A DNA stretch of 64,000 nucleotides from Chryseobacterium binzhouense (GCF_007474545.1 NZ_VKOG01000004.1:62001-126000), one strand, 5' to 3'. Positions 1 to 9,727 are shown, counted from the stretch's first letter. Translations and numbers: made by a program. Notes: generated by a model from the letters alone, not told the origin.

Positions 1-193
1 CAAAATCCTCATCATTATTTCTATCTGGTGGAGTGCTGGTCAGCTGACCGTTTGCATCCACATACATAATCATGTCATCAAGGCTTTTGCCTTTGTTGTT
101 GCTTGTTTTACGCTCTTCTCTTTTCTGAGCTTTTTCTTTTGCTTTTTGTACTTTTTTCTTAAAATTTTCTTTTTTAGAGAAAGAATCCGCCAT
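1..193 (-). CDS. Cold-shock-type protein, N-terminal part (cut by window edge)
   Basis: The minus strand is open from an ATG at 193 to the left edge, giving 64 residues. They begin MADSFSKKEN and continue with a very basic, Lys/Glu-rich stretch, then GKSLDDMIMYVD and an STPPD segment. From memory, this is the N-terminal extension of flavobacterial cold-shock-domain proteins of about 150 residues, whose nucleic-acid-binding CSD comes later. The CSD itself (RNP1/RNP2) lies outside the window, so the family call is an inference. A TAnnTTTG box about 260 bp upstream would give a long leader, as cold-shock genes often have. Confidence 0.6.
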   Translation of the reverse strand, partial: MADSFSKKENFKKKVQKAKEKAQKREERKTSNNKGKSLDDMIMYVDANGQLTSTPPDRNNDEDF

Positions 194-452
194 ATATATG
201 TAAAAATTTATTAGTTACGTGTTGATGTAAAAGATAAAACTCCACGCTGAAGTTTACCTCATTATACCCAAATACATTTCCCGATTAAATCAGAAAGGTA
301 GTCTATTGTTTTTCAGTAATGAATAAAAGATTGCCGGCACAGGTATTTTTATGAAATAAACAGCGACATCTGAAATGTGAAAACTGAGAGAAAATAATTG
401 TTTTGAACTTAACCTTAAGTAAAAGCTGAAAACCTTTCTATTAATTGCTTCT

Positions 453-460
453 GCAAATAT
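453..460 (-). promoter_or_regulatory. Candidate -7 box (TATATTTG) for the cold-shock-type gene
   Basis: The minus strand reads TATATTTGC here, matching the Bacteroidetes consensus TAnnTTTG. It is the best match upstream of the ATG at 193 and would produce a leader of about 250 nt. No clear -33 TTG was seen. Confidence 0.35.
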
Positions 461-768
461 ACGACAAATATTTTTGGAAATCGTATTATGTAATAAGTTT
501 TTAAATTTCAGCAACTTATCCTGCGAACATTTAGTACAATTATTTTACAAAAAATAAATTATTCCCAATCGTAAAAATTTTTTACTTCATTTTTAATATT
601 TCTAAATTTAACTTTTGCCTGTCGTATGTGAGACACTGGGTGCAATAAATTATTGTAATGCTCTTGAAGATATTTTAAATTAGCTTGCTACTTAAGATAT
701 ACATGAGCAAGATGTTTGCGCCTGCGACGATATATTATCATATAACTATTTGCAATTTCATCAAACAA

Positions 769-794
769 CAAAAAACCACCAAAATATGGTGGTT
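769..794 (-). terminator. Rho-independent terminator after pnp
   Basis: A 7-bp perfect stem (AACCACC/GGTGGTT) with a 7-nt loop is followed on the minus strand by a T-run. It lies 24 nt past the pnp stop codon. Confidence 0.8.
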
Positions 795-817
795 CTATAT
801 AATTGACTGAACTAATC

Positions 818-3043
818 TTAAGCTTCGTTCAAAGGTTTGTGCTCTCCTGGATTATCCTTTCCTTCAGGGTTTACTTTTCCCTCCGGTTTCGGACCTCTCT
901 GCTCACCTTCTTTCTTTTCAGGTCTTGGTGGTCTTGGCAATAAAACTTTTCTTGAAAGTTTCATTTTCTTACGATCATCGTAACCCATAAACTTCACTTC
1001 AACCTCGTCACCTTCAGCATAAGGAACTTTATCCAGACGCTTCCACTCTATTTCCGAAATGTGAAGCAATCCTTCCGTTCCTTTAGCAATGGCTACAAAA
1101 GCACCAAAATCCATCACTTTTACTACTTTCCCTTTGTAAACTTCGCCTACAACCGGTACAAAAGTAATTTCGTTGATTTTTGCAATTGCTTCGTTGATTT
1201 TTTCTCTGCTTACCCCTGAAATTTCAATTCTTCCAATTTCACCGACTTCCTCAATAGCAATTACCGTATCGGTATCTTTCTGCATCTGCTGGATGATTTT
1301 ACCTCCAGGTCCTATCACTGCGCCAATGAAATCTTTAGGGATTTCCATCATCACCATTTTCGGAGCGTGCGGTTTCACATCTTCTCTTGGTTCAGCAATT
1401 GTTTCAGTGATTTTATTTAAAATATGAATTCTTCCTTCTCTTGCCTGCAGAAGAGCCTTTTCCATGATATCCATAGAAAGCCCCTGAATTTTGATATCCA
1501 TCTGACAAGCCGTAATTCCGTCTGCTGTTCCGGTTACTTTGAAGTCCATATCTCCAAGGTGATCTTCATCTCCAAGAATATCAGAAAGAACAGTATACTT
1601 TCCTGTTTTCACATCTGTTACCAATCCCATCGCAATTCCGGAAACAGGCTTTGCAATTTGAATTCCGGCATCCATTAACGCCAGAGTTCCTGCACAAACT
1701 GTTGCCATAGAAGACGAACCGTTTGACTCTAAAATATCAGAAACAATACGGATAGTATAAGGATTTTCTTCAGGGATCATATTTGCCAAAGCTCTTTGAG
1801 CTAGGTTTCCGTGACCTACTTCTCTTCTGGAAGTTCCTCTTAAAGGTCTTGCCTCACCTGTTGAGAATGGCGGGAAATTATAATGCAGGAAAAATCTCTC
1901 ATCATGCTGAGTCATTACGCTGTCTACCATATTGGCATCCTTAATAGAACCAAGCGTTACAGCAGTTAATGACTGTGTTTCTCCTCTTGTAAAGATAGCA
2001 GATCCGTGAGCTCCCGGAAGATAATCAATCTCGCTCCAGATCGGACGGATTGTTTCCGGATCACGACCGTCAAGACGGATTTTGTCATTCAAAATCATCT
2101 GACGCATCGCTTCTTTTTCCACATCGTGATAATATACTTTTGCGAAAGGCGTTACCCTTTCCAGCTCTTCAGGATTATCTACATACTGAGAAAGAAACTC
2201 GTCTAAAACAGCTTTGAATTTCTCATGTCGTTCTTCTTTTCCTGAAGGTGTTTTTGCTACTTCATAAACTTTATCATACGTTTCTTTCCACACCTTTTCA
2301 CGGATGTCCTCATCATGAACTTCGTGGCTGTATTCTCTTTTTGGGAAAGCTTTTCCTACTTTTTCCGCTAATCTTTCCTGAGCTTCAACCTGTTTTTTGA
2401 TTTCAGCATGAGCAAAATTAATCGCTTCAAGCATTTCTGCTTCAGTAATTTCTTTCATCTCACCTTCTACCATCACGATAGAATCTTTGGTTGCTCCCAC
2501 CATAATATCCAGGTCAGAGTTTTTAAGATCTTCAAAATTAGGATTGATAGAAAGTTTTCCGTCAATTCTTACGACTCTTACTTCAGACATGGGTCCGTTG
2601 AAAGGAATATCGGTAATGGCAATTGCCGAAGATGCAGCAAGACCTGCCAAATCATCAGGAATAGACTGTCCGTCATAAGAGATTAATGAAATCATAACCT
2701 GAACTTCTGCGTGAAAATCTTCAGGAAACAAAGGTCTTAGAACTCTGTCTACCAAACGCATGGTCAGGATTTCCTGATCAGATGGTCTCGCTTCTCTTCT
2801 GAAAAAATTTCCAGGAATTTTACCGCCTGCGTAGAACTTTTCTCTGTAATCTACCGTTAATGGCAGAAAATCTACACCCGGATTGGCTTCTTTATTGGCT
2901 ACAACCGTTGCTAAAAGCATAGTTCCGCCCATTTTTACGACTACAGATCCATCGGCTTGTTTCGCCAGTTTCCCTGTTTCAATTGTGATTTCTCTGCCGT
3001 CTGCAAGAGTAATCATCTCTGTAATTGCTTGAGGTACACTCAT
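818..3043 (-). CDS. pnp: Polyribonucleotide nucleotidyltransferase (PNPase)
   Basis: PNPase is a 3'-5' phosphorolytic exoribonuclease for mRNA turnover and RNA quality control in the cytoplasm. The 741 residues show the full family layout: two RNase PH-like domains, with FTRGETQ near residue 353 and the metal/phosphate-site Asp cluster (GDMDFKVTG) near 500; a KH domain with VIGPGGK near 580; and an S1 domain with DFGAFV near 640. A basic/acidic, Pro-rich tail follows. The length is close to usual (about 700-750). It is preceded by a short leader with a GC-rich hairpin and a -7 box at 3109-3116. The nearby rpsO is its classical partner, but here a gene lies between them. Confidence 0.98.
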   Translation of the reverse strand: MSVPQAITEMITLADGREITIETGKLAKQADGSVVVKMGGTMLLATVVANKEANPGVDFLPLTVDYREKFYAGGKIPGNFFRREARPSDQEILTMRLVDRVLRPLFPEDFHAEVQVMISLISYDGQSIPDDLAGLAASSAIAITDIPFNGPMSEVRVVRIDGKLSINPNFEDLKNSDLDIMVGATKDSIVMVEGEMKEITEAEMLEAINFAHAEIKKQVEAQERLAEKVGKAFPKREYSHEVHDEDIREKVWKETYDKVYEVAKTPSGKEERHEKFKAVLDEFLSQYVDNPEELERVTPFAKVYYHDVEKEAMRQMILNDKIRLDGRDPETIRPIWSEIDYLPGAHGSAIFTRGETQSLTAVTLGSIKDANMVDSVMTQHDERFFLHYNFPPFSTGEARPLRGTSRREVGHGNLAQRALANMIPEENPYTIRIVSDILESNGSSSMATVCAGTLALMDAGIQIAKPVSGIAMGLVTDVKTGKYTVLSDILGDEDHLGDMDFKVTGTADGITACQMDIKIQGLSMDIMEKALLQAREGRIHILNKITETIAEPREDVKPHAPKMVMMEIPKDFIGAVIGPGGKIIQQMQKDTDTVIAIEEVGEIGRIEISGVSREKINEAIAKINEITFVPVVGEVYKGKVVKVMDFGAFVAIAKGTEGLLHISEIEWKRLDKVPYAEGDEVEVKFMGYDDRKKMKLSRKVLLPRPPRPEKKEGEQRGPKPEGKVNPEGKDNPGEHKPLNEA

Positions 3044-3056
3044 AAATTTTTGTGAC

Positions 3057-3074
3057 GCACTCCGTATTGAGTGC
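3057..3074 (-). promoter_or_regulatory. Hairpin in the pnp mRNA leader
   Basis: GCACTC and GAGTGC form a perfect 6-bp stem around a 6-nt loop, ending 13 nt before the pnp ATG. It is much more GC-rich than its surroundings and has no minus-strand T-run, so it is not a terminator of the upstream gene. In E. coli PNPase controls its own leader; whether that happens here is inference. Confidence 0.45.
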
Positions 3075-3108
3075 TTTTAAATTAATATATTTCGTCTAAA
3101 TTTCGTTG

Positions 3109-3116
3109 CAAATTTA
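3109..3116 (-). promoter_or_regulatory. -7 box (TAAATTTG) of pnp
   Basis: The minus strand reads TAAATTTG, an exact TAnnTTTG match. Transcription would start near 3102, about 58 nt before the ATG, so the leader includes the hairpin at 3057-3074. Confidence 0.6.
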
Positions 3117-3164
3117 GTGTTTTTGTTTTAAATGATATTTTATAAATAATAATATCACTATGAA

Positions 3165-4361
3165 TTAAAAATTATTCATCTTTTTATTGAAAATACGATA
3201 TCCTAACCGCCATTCTATATAATCTGCTTTATGAAATTTAAATGATCTTAAACCGATTCCTATTAGGAAATTTTTTCCAATAGTATATTGAAAACCAACT
3301 CTTTGGTAAAAAAATGTTTTATCGTAACGTCTGTCAATTGTTTTTCTAAATATATAGAATCCCGGCTGAATCTGAATGGCAAATTTCGAAATGGAAAGTC
3401 GGTACGAAGGAAAAACATTCAGTAAAAGCTGTTCTCGCTTAAATCTTTTTGTACTTTGAATCACTCCATTTTCGTCCTGATAAAACTTATTGTTGTAATC
3501 TTCGTCATACATCAAGCCGATTCCTAATCCGAGAGAAGATTTATAAGTAACCTGTCTGTGATAAACTGTCTCCAGACCCCAGTTCTGATGATATTTTCCT
3601 TCAAATTTCCTGATCATATCTACATCAAAATCTTCAAACCCCGGATCTTTACCATAAAAAATTGAATGCCTTACACCTCCAAAAACATTCACATCCAAGG
3701 TTGAATATTTATCAAATGCAGACAGAGTATCTTTCGGGGCAAACGCTCTTTCATCAAAATGATATGTTAACGACAGTTTAGGAGAAAAAGTGTTCATTCC
3801 TTTATTGGGAAGTTTAAGAGCACCATTTGAGAAATGATTAAAGTTCAGTCCTAATCCTAAATCAAAATGCTTCCCCAGATAATATTTATAATTGGCTCCG
3901 AGATTAATGTAAATACTTACCGATGATCCAAAAGTCTGATTGTTGTATCCTTTTTTCAAATCATAAGGAGTCCAGTTGAAAGCAAAACCACCACTCGTTT
4001 CATAATTCCAGGAATGAGTCGGGGTTTCTTTAATTGTACCACCAAAAGTTCCATAAACAGCAAACGGACTTCCCATATTGTTGTTTTTAAGATAATTAAA
4101 AGCAACAATTCCTCCTCCGTAATAAGGTCTTCCGAATCTTCTGTGCCATTCTTTGCTTCCATCGGTCTGAACAGTAATTTCTGCAGAAGCTCCGACAAAA
4201 TCTCTATGCTTAAGGTTTTTCAGATAATCATTAGTTCCTAAAAATTTTCCATACTGTAAACTGAATGATGCCTGAAGATTAGACTTCTGAATACTGTCCT
4301 GCGCCTTCAGACAAGCAAAAGAAGAGATAAAAACTGTAATATATAAGTAAATGGATTTCAA
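3165..4361 (-). CDS. PagL-like / acyloxyacyl-hydrolase family outer-membrane protein
   Basis: A signal peptide (to about residue 20, cleaved after CLKA) is followed by alternating aromatic/hydrophobic strands and a C-terminal aromatic-rich strand, as in an outer-membrane barrel. Near residue 176 it carries HFSNGALKLPNKGMN, resembling the active-site strand of lipid A 3-O-deacylase PagL (His-x-Ser-Asn). The PagL catalytic Glu, 14 residues after the His, appears to be Asn here, so activity is uncertain. At 398 residues it is much longer than PagL (about 150-170) because of a C-terminal extension from about residue 215. It lies between rpsO and pnp on the same strand, with a possible own -7 box at 4388-4395. 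Confidence 0.65.
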   Translation of the reverse strand: MKSIYLYITVFISSFACLKAQDSIQKSNLQASFSLQYGKFLGTNDYLKNLKHRDFVGASAEITVQTDGSKEWHRRFGRPYYGGGIVAFNYLKNNNMGSPFAVYGTFGGTIKETPTHSWNYETSGGFAFNWTPYDLKKGYNNQTFGSSVSIYINLGANYKYYLGKHFDLGLGLNFNHFSNGALKLPNKGMNTFSPKLSLTYHFDERAFAPKDTLSAFDKYSTLDVNVFGGVRHSIFYGKDPGFEDFDVDMIRKFEGKYHQNWGLETVYHRQVTYKSSLGLGIGLMYDEDYNNKFYQDENGVIQSTKRFKREQLLLNVFPSYRLSISKFAIQIQPGFYIFRKTIDRRYDKTFFYQRVGFQYTIGKNFLIGIGLRSFKFHKADYIEWRLGYRIFNKKMNNF

Positions 4362-4442
4362 ATAGGTAGAATATTTTTTAAGGAAAACAAAAATAAAAAT
4401 TTATAATGAATAGCACTGCACCCATTTTGCTTTAATGCAAAT

Positions 4443-4471
4443 AAAAAAAGCAACCTCTCTCGAAGTTGCTT
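4443..4471 (-). terminator. Terminator after rpsO
   Basis: A 7-bp stem (AAGCAAC/GTTGCTT) with a 10-nt loop is followed on the minus strand by a run of seven T. It separates rpsO from the PagL-like gene. Confidence 0.8.
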
Positions 4472-4491
4472 GATTTTGTAATCTTTTCAGA

Positions 4492-4761
4492 TTATTTTCT
4501 TAGACCAAGTTCAGCAATAATTGCTCTGTATCTTGTAATATCTTTCTTTTTAAGATAATCTAATAAGCTTTTTCTTTTACCTACCAGTTTAACCAAAGAT
4601 CTTTCAGTATTGAAATCGTGACGATTTGCTTTTAAATGCTGAGATAAATGATTGATTCTGTAAGTGAATAGAGCTACCTGTCCTTCAGCGCTCCCTGTGT
4701 CTTGTGCAGATTTTCCGTGCTTTGCGAAAATTTCTGCCTTTTTTTCTGATGTTAAGTACAT
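4492..4761 (-). CDS. rpsO: 30S ribosomal protein S15
   Basis: The 89 residues match bacterial S15 in length and sequence. Landmarks are the SAQDTGSAEGQVALFTYRI region, LSQHLKANRHD, and the C-terminal KRKSLLDYLKKKD helix that binds the 16S rRNA central-domain junction. S15 nucleates the small-subunit platform. The gene has a good promoter (TTG, 20 nt, TACTTTTG at 4797-4804) and its own terminator, so it is probably mainly monocistronic. Confidence 0.98.
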   Translation of the reverse strand: MYLTSEKKAEIFAKHGKSAQDTGSAEGQVALFTYRINHLSQHLKANRHDFNTERSLVKLVGKRKSLLDYLKKKDITRYRAIIAELGLRK

Positions 4762-4796
4762 TCCAATATTGTTTAATGATTATTATGTAACAGCTG

Positions 4797-4827
4797 CAAA
4801 AGTACAACTATTTTTTGTTTTGGACAA
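4797..4827 (-). promoter_or_regulatory. Promoter of rpsO (TTG-N20-TACTTTTG)
   Basis: The minus strand has a -33 TTG (4825-4827) and a -7 TACTTTTG (4797-4804) 20 nt apart. Both elements fit the Bacteroidetes promoter model. Confidence 0.65.
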
Positions 4828-4920
4828 TAATTTGATAATATAGTTTGTGTTGTATTAAAAAAGTATTCTTTAAATTATGTTACTTCATTAAAAGACAGTA
4901 ATTTTACACCTTCAATAGAG

Positions 4921-5478
4921 ATGAAGAAAATTTTATTATTTGCGGCAGCTTCTGCTGTTCTTATGATCGGTATCAATTCTGTAAAAGCACAGAAACCTTC
5001 TGGTCATGACAAAACCAAAAATATCTTATACTTTGACCCTGAAGTAGATCCGGATATTGAAGAAATCAAAGAGCCTACTAATCTTGCTTTTTTTACGGCT
5101 GTTTCAGACAAAATCAGCACTTTTCGCAAAAACAAAATGCTGAGATCTGAAACCCGCATTTCATACGACAGTATAGACAGCAAAACCATTTCAGAATACT
5201 GCAAAAACAATGATGCAGATTTCGCAATTGTGCCGAAAGTAAAATATTTTAAGGTTGGTCTCGGGAAATATGTCTTTTCTAATCAGGTTGTGGTAAGCAT
5301 GAAGCTGTTTGATGCTGAAGGAAATCTTATCTCTTCATCCGATTATGACACCTATCGTAAAAACATGCGACTTCTAGGCTCCGCAGAAAATTCCATTAAA
5401 ATAGGAACCAATGGCGCAATGAAAAGCATACTGAAAGAACTAAGAAAAATAAAACCTTCTTCTGAAGCAGGATTTTAA
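4921..5478 (+). CDS. Secreted hypothetical protein
   Basis: This 185-residue protein begins with a clear signal peptide (MKKILLFAAASAVLMIG, cleavage likely after SVKA). The mature part has a mix of short strands and helices, including the stretches DADFAIVPKVKYF and NQVVVSMKLFDAEGNLISS. That pattern resembles periplasmic or outer-membrane-associated accessory proteins that compute a 'value' in a mixed alpha/beta fold, but I do not recognise the family. It stands alone between the divergent rpsO and mgtE, with a near-consensus -7 sequence (TAATTTTA) about 25 nt upstream. No function can be assigned. Confidence 0.75.
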   Translation: MKKILLFAAASAVLMIGINSVKAQKPSGHDKTKNILYFDPEVDPDIEEIKEPTNLAFFTAVSDKISTFRKNKMLRSETRISYDSIDSKTISEYCKNNDADFAIVPKVKYFKVGLGKYVFSNQVVVSMKLFDAEGNLISSSDYDTYRKNMRLLGSAENSIKIGTNGAMKSILKELRKIKPSSEAGF

Positions 5479-5526
5479 ATAAACCTTAAATTTAGTCCTT
5501 CATTCTCCTATTCTAAAAATTTGAAT

Positions 5527-5534
5527 TATTTTTG
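5527..5534 (+). promoter_or_regulatory. -7 box (TATTTTTG) of mgtE
   Basis: An exact TAnnTTTG match lies 20 nt before the TTG start codon at 5555, implying a short leader of about 14 nt. Confidence 0.55.
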
Positions 5535-5554
5535 CATAGCAAAAAATTCCGGTT

Positions 5555-6877
5555 TTGAATTCTACAGACGAACTTATCTTTAATCCCGCCGATATTGCCG
5601 AAAGACTCAGTGAACTTCCTGCTGATGAAAGGCTTTTGGCATTTTTGAAAGTTCCGAAGCAGTATAAAGCCGAAGTTTTTTCACATCTTGATCCTGACTT
5701 TCAGGAAGAAACCATCCGAAGCATAGGAAGTGACGAGGTTTCTGAAATTCTAAATGAGATGACTCCGGACGACAGAACGGCTCTTTTTGAGGATTTTCCG
5801 GACGAACTTATCAAATACTCCATCAATCATCTTAATCCTCAGGAAAGAAGAATCGCTTTAAAGCTTTTAGGCTATGATTCTGATTCTATTGCCCGTCTGA
5901 TGACACCTTATTACATCCAGATCAGAAAAGAATGGACTGTAAAAAGATGTCTACAGCAGATAAAAAAAGTGGGTAAGCGGGTAGAAACCATCAATCATTT
6001 ATATGTTGTAGATGAAAGAAACCGTTTAATAGATGATTTACAACTGGGAAGTCTGCTCTTGGTGGAAGAAGACACACTGGTTTCTGAACTTACTGACAAT
6101 CATTTTGTAGCCATCACCACAACGACAACAAAAGAGGATGCCGTACAATATTTTGAAAAGTATGACAGAACAGCTCTTCCTATCATCACAGAAGCCGGAG
6201 TTTTGGTGGGAATTGTGACCATAGATGATATTCTTGACCAAATTGAGCAGCAGAATACCGAAGATATTCAGAAATTCGGGGGTGTTGAAGCACTTGATGA
6301 TCCATATATTCAGACACATTGGTTTGAAATGATCAAAAAACGCGGACTTTGGCTGATTGTTCTTTTCTTTTTACAGCTGATTACTGCGTCCGTAATGGGA
6401 TTTTATGAAAATGAAATTGAAAAAGCAGTTGTTTTAGCATTATTTATCCCCTTAATCATTTCCAGCGGCGGAAATTCGGGTTCACAGGCAGCAACGTTGA
6501 TTATCCGTGCAATGGCATTACAAGAAATCACCCTGAAAGACTGGTGGACAGTAATGAAAAAAGAAATTGTCACAGGATTGGTTTTGGGAACTTTCCTTGG
6601 GGTTATCGGATTTTTACGAATCATGATATGGCACAAACTCGGTTGGTTTGATTACGGAACTTACTGGCTATTTATAGGAATCAGTGCAGGAATTTCTTTG
6701 GCAATGATTGTACTTTGGGGAACTATTTCGGGTTCTATGGTTCCGTTTATTCTTAAAAAATTCAATCTTGATCCCGCAACTTCTTCTGCTCCTTTTGTGG
6801 CTACTTTGGTAGATGTTACAGGGCTAATTATTTATTTTACGATTGCAGCAATGTTTTTAACCGGAAAACTTTTGTAA
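5555..6877 (+). CDS. mgtE: Magnesium transporter MgtE
   Basis: This is a 440-residue MgtE-family Mg2+ channel/transporter of the inner membrane. In order it has a superhelical MgtE_N domain (residues about 15-115, including [14 protein letters not shown]), two CBS domains (about 130-250; the second ends TIDDILDQI) that sense Mg2+, and five C-terminal membrane helices from about 275 with the signature [18 protein letters not shown]. The start is TTG (TTG AAT TCT): no in-frame ATG lies near it, and the -7 box sits just upstream. The BtuF-like gene follows after 23 nt, probably cotranscribed. Confidence 0.95.
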   Translation: MNSTDELIFNPADIAERLSELPADERLLAFLKVPKQYKAEVFSHLDPDFQEETIRSIGSDEVSEILNEMTPDDRTALFEDFPDELIKYSINHLNPQERRIALKLLGYDSDSIARLMTPYYIQIRKEWTVKRCLQQIKKVGKRVETINHLYVVDERNRLIDDLQLGSLLLVEEDTLVSELTDNHFVAITTTTTKEDAVQYFEKYDRTALPIITEAGVLVGIVTIDDILDQIEQQNTEDIQKFGGVEALDDPYIQTHWFEMIKKRGLWLIVLFFLQLITASVMGFYENEIEKAVVLALFIPLIISSGGNSGSQAATLIIRAMALQEITLKDWWTVMKKEIVTGLVLGTFLGVIGFLRIMIWHKLGWFDYGTYWLFIGISAGISLAMIVLWGTISGSMVPFILKKFNLDPATSSAPFVATLVDVTGLIIYFTIAAMFLTGKLL

Positions 6878-6900
6878 TTTTAGACCAAGTCTTATAAATT

Positions 6901-7638
6901 ATGAAAGTGATTTCTCTGGTTCCTTCTATTACAGAAGCTTTATTTGATTTGGGTTTAACTGAAAACGAAGTCATTGGACGGACAAAATTTTGCGTTCATC
7001 CTGCAGAAAAGGTTAAAAATATTGAGATTATAGGCGGTACAAAAAATCTTAATACTGATAAGATTAAAAGTCTTAAGCCTGATTTGATAATCGCCAATAA
7101 GGAAGAAAACGTTAAAGAACAGGTAGAAGAACTGATGAAAGATTTCAAAATAATTGTTAACAATACGGAAACCATTGAAGACAATTACTACCTTTTGAAA
7201 AATCTGGGACTGATTTTTAATAAAGAAGAAAAAGCGCAGATTTTCAATCTTAAAATTTATGAAATTTTCAATCAGGTTCAATTAAAATCCAAAGTAAAAG
7301 CAGCTTATCTGATTTGGAAAAACCCTTATATGACAGTCGGTTCCGACACCTTTATTCATCATGTCTTATCAGAAATTGGCTTTGAAAATGTTTTTAAAAA
7401 CAAAACACGATATCCCGAAATAGAAATTGCTGATCTTAGCGAAGCCGATGTTATTATGCTTTCTTCCGAGCCATTTCCTTTTAAAGAAAAACATATTCTG
7501 GAACTAAAAGAAATTTATCCTGATAAAAAAATAATCATTGTGGACGGTGAGGCATTTTCATGGTACGGAACGCATATTGCAAAATGTGAAAATTATTTTA
7601 AAAAGCTCATTACTGAATTTAATCAAATATTTCACTAA
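6901..7638 (+). CDS. BtuF-like helical-backbone metal-receptor protein
   Basis: The 245 residues match the periplasmic-binding-protein fold used by BtuF and iron-chelate binding proteins. It opens with MKVISLVPSITEALFDLGL, then VIGRTKFCVHP, LKPDLIIANKEEN and, near the end, a second lobe with ADVIMLSSEPFPFKEKH and VDGEAFSWYGTH. It has no signal peptide or lipobox, so it is probably cytoplasmic and not a conventional ABC-importer receptor. This signal-less type is familiar in Bacteroidetes, where annotations say 'cobalamin-binding protein'. The ligand is unknown. It probably shares a transcript with mgtE. Confidence 0.8.
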   Translation: MKVISLVPSITEALFDLGLTENEVIGRTKFCVHPAEKVKNIEIIGGTKNLNTDKIKSLKPDLIIANKEENVKEQVEELMKDFKIIVNNTETIEDNYYLLKNLGLIFNKEEKAQIFNLKIYEIFNQVQLKSKVKAAYLIWKNPYMTVGSDTFIHHVLSEIGFENVFKNKTRYPEIEIADLSEADVIMLSSEPFPFKEKHILELKEIYPDKKIIIVDGEAFSWYGTHIAKCENYFKKLITEFNQIFH

Positions 7639-7686
7639 AAAATCTGCTCATAGAATCTTAATGCCTTCACTTTCTTAAAGGTTTGC

Positions 7687-7694
7687 TATCTTTG
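7687..7694 (+). promoter_or_regulatory. -7 box (TATCTTTG) of tyrS
   Basis: An exact TAnnTTTG match, 26 nt before the tyrS ATG. No clear -33 TTG is present. Confidence 0.6.
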
Positions 7695-7720
7695 CACATT
7701 AATTTTTAAACTGAAAAATA

Positions 7721-9016
7721 ATGAACTCTTTTATTGAAGAACTGAAATGGCGTGGTCTTTTTGCCGACATGATGCCCGGAACGGACGAACAACTGGATAA
7801 GGAAATGACAACTGCCTATATCGGGTTTGATCCTACTGCAGATTCTTTGCATATCGGAAGTCTCATTCAGATAAAAATTCTTGCTCATTTTCAGCAGCAC
7901 GGTCACAAACCAATTGCGTTGGTAGGTGGTGCTACAGGAATGATCGGTGATCCATCAGGGAAATCTTCGGAAAGAAATCTTCTGGATGAGGAGACACTCC
8001 TATATTACGTTGATTGCCTTAAAAATCAGCTTTCAAGGTTTTTAAATTTTGAAGGAAATGAAACGAATAAAGCCGAACTGGTCAATAATTATGACTGGAT
8101 GAAAAATATATCTTTTCTTGATTTTGCTAAAAATGTGGGTAAAAACATTACGGTAAACTACATGATGGCCAAAGATTCTGTAAAGAAAAGATTTTCCGGA
8201 GAAGCAGGAGCAGACGGAATGAGCTTTACCGAGTTTACTTACCAGCTGATTCAGGGATACGATTTTTTACATTTATACCAAAATAATAATGTAAAACTTC
8301 AGATGGGAGGTTCAGATCAATGGGGAAACATTACCACAGGAACTGAACTGATCAGAAGAAAAGCGCAGGGAGAAGCATTTGCATTGACTGTTCCTTTGAT
8401 CACAAAAGCAGACGGCTCAAAATTCGGAAAGTCTGAGAGCGGAGAAAATTACTGGCTTGATAAAAAGAAAACTTCTCCATACAAGTTTTACCAGTTTTGG
8501 AGAAATGCAACCGATACAGATGCTGAAAGATTTATAAAGTTTTACACCTTTTTACCAAAAGAAGAGATCGAAGCTTTAACTGAAGATCACAAAACGGCTC
8601 CTCACGAAAGAAAACTTCAGAAAAGACTGGCTGAAGAAGTTACTGTTTGGGTTCACGGCAGAGAAGAATATGAAAAAGCATTGAAGGCTTCTGAAATCCT
8701 TTTTGGGAAATCTACTGCTGAAGATTTAATGGAATTAGATGAGCAAACCTTTCTTGATGTGTTTGATGGAGTTCCTCAAAAAGAAGTAATAAAAAGTGAA
8801 GTTTTAGGAGTAAATATTGTTGATTTACTATCCGAAAAAACCGGCTTTTTGAAATCTAAAAGCGAGGCAACAAGAGAGTTGAAAGGTAATTCTATTTCTG
8901 TAAACAAAGAAAAAGTGAACGAAGTATATACTGCTAATGAAAGCGATCTTATCGACGGTAAATTTTTGCTCCTTCAAAAAGGAAAGAAAAACTATTTTAT
9001 CGTAAAAGCAATCTAA
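7721..9016 (+). CDS. tyrS: Tyrosyl-tRNA synthetase
   Basis: TyrRS charges tRNA-Tyr with tyrosine in the cytoplasm. The 431 residues have class I signatures: the HIGH-equivalent HIGS at residues 44-47, the KMSKS-equivalent KFGKS near 234-238, and the tyrosine-pocket strand with GGSDQWGN near 200. A C-terminal S4-like RNA-binding domain runs from about 365, with the [19 protein letters not shown] segment. The length is typical of the bacterial enzyme. It is followed by a strong terminator shared with the convergent lipoprotein gene. Confidence 0.98.
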   Translation: MNSFIEELKWRGLFADMMPGTDEQLDKEMTTAYIGFDPTADSLHIGSLIQIKILAHFQQHGHKPIALVGGATGMIGDPSGKSSERNLLDEETLLYYVDCLKNQLSRFLNFEGNETNKAELVNNYDWMKNISFLDFAKNVGKNITVNYMMAKDSVKKRFSGEAGADGMSFTEFTYQLIQGYDFLHLYQNNNVKLQMGGSDQWGNITTGTELIRRKAQGEAFALTVPLITKADGSKFGKSESGENYWLDKKKTSPYKFYQFWRNATDTDAERFIKFYTFLPKEEIEALTEDHKTAPHERKLQKRLAEEVTVWVHGREEYEKALKASEILFGKSTAEDLMELDEQTFLDVFDGVPQKEVIKSEVLGVNIVDLLSEKTGFLKSKSEATRELKGNSISVNKEKVNEVYTANESDLIDGKFLLLQKGKKNYFIVKAI

Positions 9017-9036
9017 TTTAAGAAACATAACACACT

Positions 9037-9066
9037 AAAAAAACCGCCTTTTTGGCGGTTTTTTTA
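9037..9066. terminator. Bidirectional terminator between tyrS and the lipoprotein gene
   Basis: AACCGCC/GGCGGTT forms a 7-bp stem (extended by A-T pairs) with a 5-nt loop. A-runs on the left and T-runs on the right let it work in both directions. Confidence 0.85.
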
Positions 9067-9087
9067 TATAGTTGTATGTTAATATTT

Positions 9088-9534
9088 TTACAATTCTAAG
9101 AAACTGTGAGCCACAGCTGCACTTTTTTCTCCGGTACCGGTAACTGTAGCTGTTTTTGCTACTTCTCCGTCAACATAAATAGTAACCGTAAGTGTTGCAT
9201 CAGGATGAAGAAGTGTTGCATTGGCAGAAAAATTCAATTGAGACTGGCTTGAATTTACGAAAAAGTCTCCACTCGTCCATGTAAGACCTTTAGGAGCAAA
9301 TATAGTTTCCTGCTTCGTTCCTACCTGAGTAACAACTGTTTTAAAAAGCTCAATAGGAGGTGTGGGAGGAGTGGTTCCGCCCGGAACTATTTTGGCTTCA
9401 AACTGCACAAGGTGATCCTGAAACTGATCTTCGTCATCATCTTTACAAGAATTAAATACAGTAACTACAGAAAGTAATAATACTGCTAAAAATGAAAGTC
9501 TAAGTAAATTTTTTGATTTGTAAAATTTCTTCAT
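9088..9534 (-). CDS. Putative surface lipoprotein
   Basis: This 148-residue protein has an N-terminal basic/hydrophobic leader ending in a lipobox at residues 27-30 (FNSC, Cys30). The residues after the Cys are KDDDEDQ. In Bacteroidetes, Lys followed by acidic residues just after the lipid Cys is the lipoprotein export signal that sends proteins to the outer face of the outer membrane. The mature part is Thr/Val-rich and probably beta-sandwich-like, ending TGTGEKSAAVAHSFLEL. I do not recognise a family. Surface location is inferred from the signal alone. Confidence 0.75.
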   Translation of the reverse strand: MKKFYKSKNLLRLSFLAVLLLSVVTVFNSCKDDDEDQFQDHLVQFEAKIVPGGTTPPTPPIELFKTVVTQVGTKQETIFAPKGLTWTSGDFFVNSSQSQLNFSANATLLHPDATLTVTIYVDGEVAKTATVTGTGEKSAAVAHSFLEL

Positions 9535-9715
9535 TTCTCCAAATAGATTTTTAATGTTTCAAATATAGGTTTTTTATCAATATAAAAATAGCTTTTATGA
9601 AAAATTTCCAATAATGATTTGTAATTAATATCAAATTAATAAAAGGTTTTTGCATTAATTATTGCTGATTTATATAAAGTCGGTTTTAAAATCTTTCCTC
9701 AAATATAATTATATT

Positions 9716-9723
9716 TATCTTTG
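9716..9723 (+). promoter_or_regulatory. -7 box (TATCTTTG) just before the esterase ATG
   Basis: An exact TAnnTTTG match ends 4 nt before the ATG at 9728. The transcript would begin at or next to the start codon, so it may be leaderless. Confidence 0.55.
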
Positions 9724-9727
9724 TTCT

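Larger units (their letters stand above)
194..817. other. Intergenic region between pnp and the cold-shock-type gene
   Basis: These 624 bp are AT-rich with no convincing gene. They hold the pnp terminator near 769-794 and a minus-strand -7 box (TATATTTG) at about 453-460. The 74-codon minus-strand frame at 290-514 has no homology that I recognise and is probably chance. Confidence 0.6.

Noticed and set aside
290-514. 74-codon minus-strand ORF between pnp and the cold-shock-type gene
   Set aside because: AT-rich, Phe/Ser/Leu-rich chance composition, no recognised domain, and it overlaps the likely promoter of the cold-shock-type gene.
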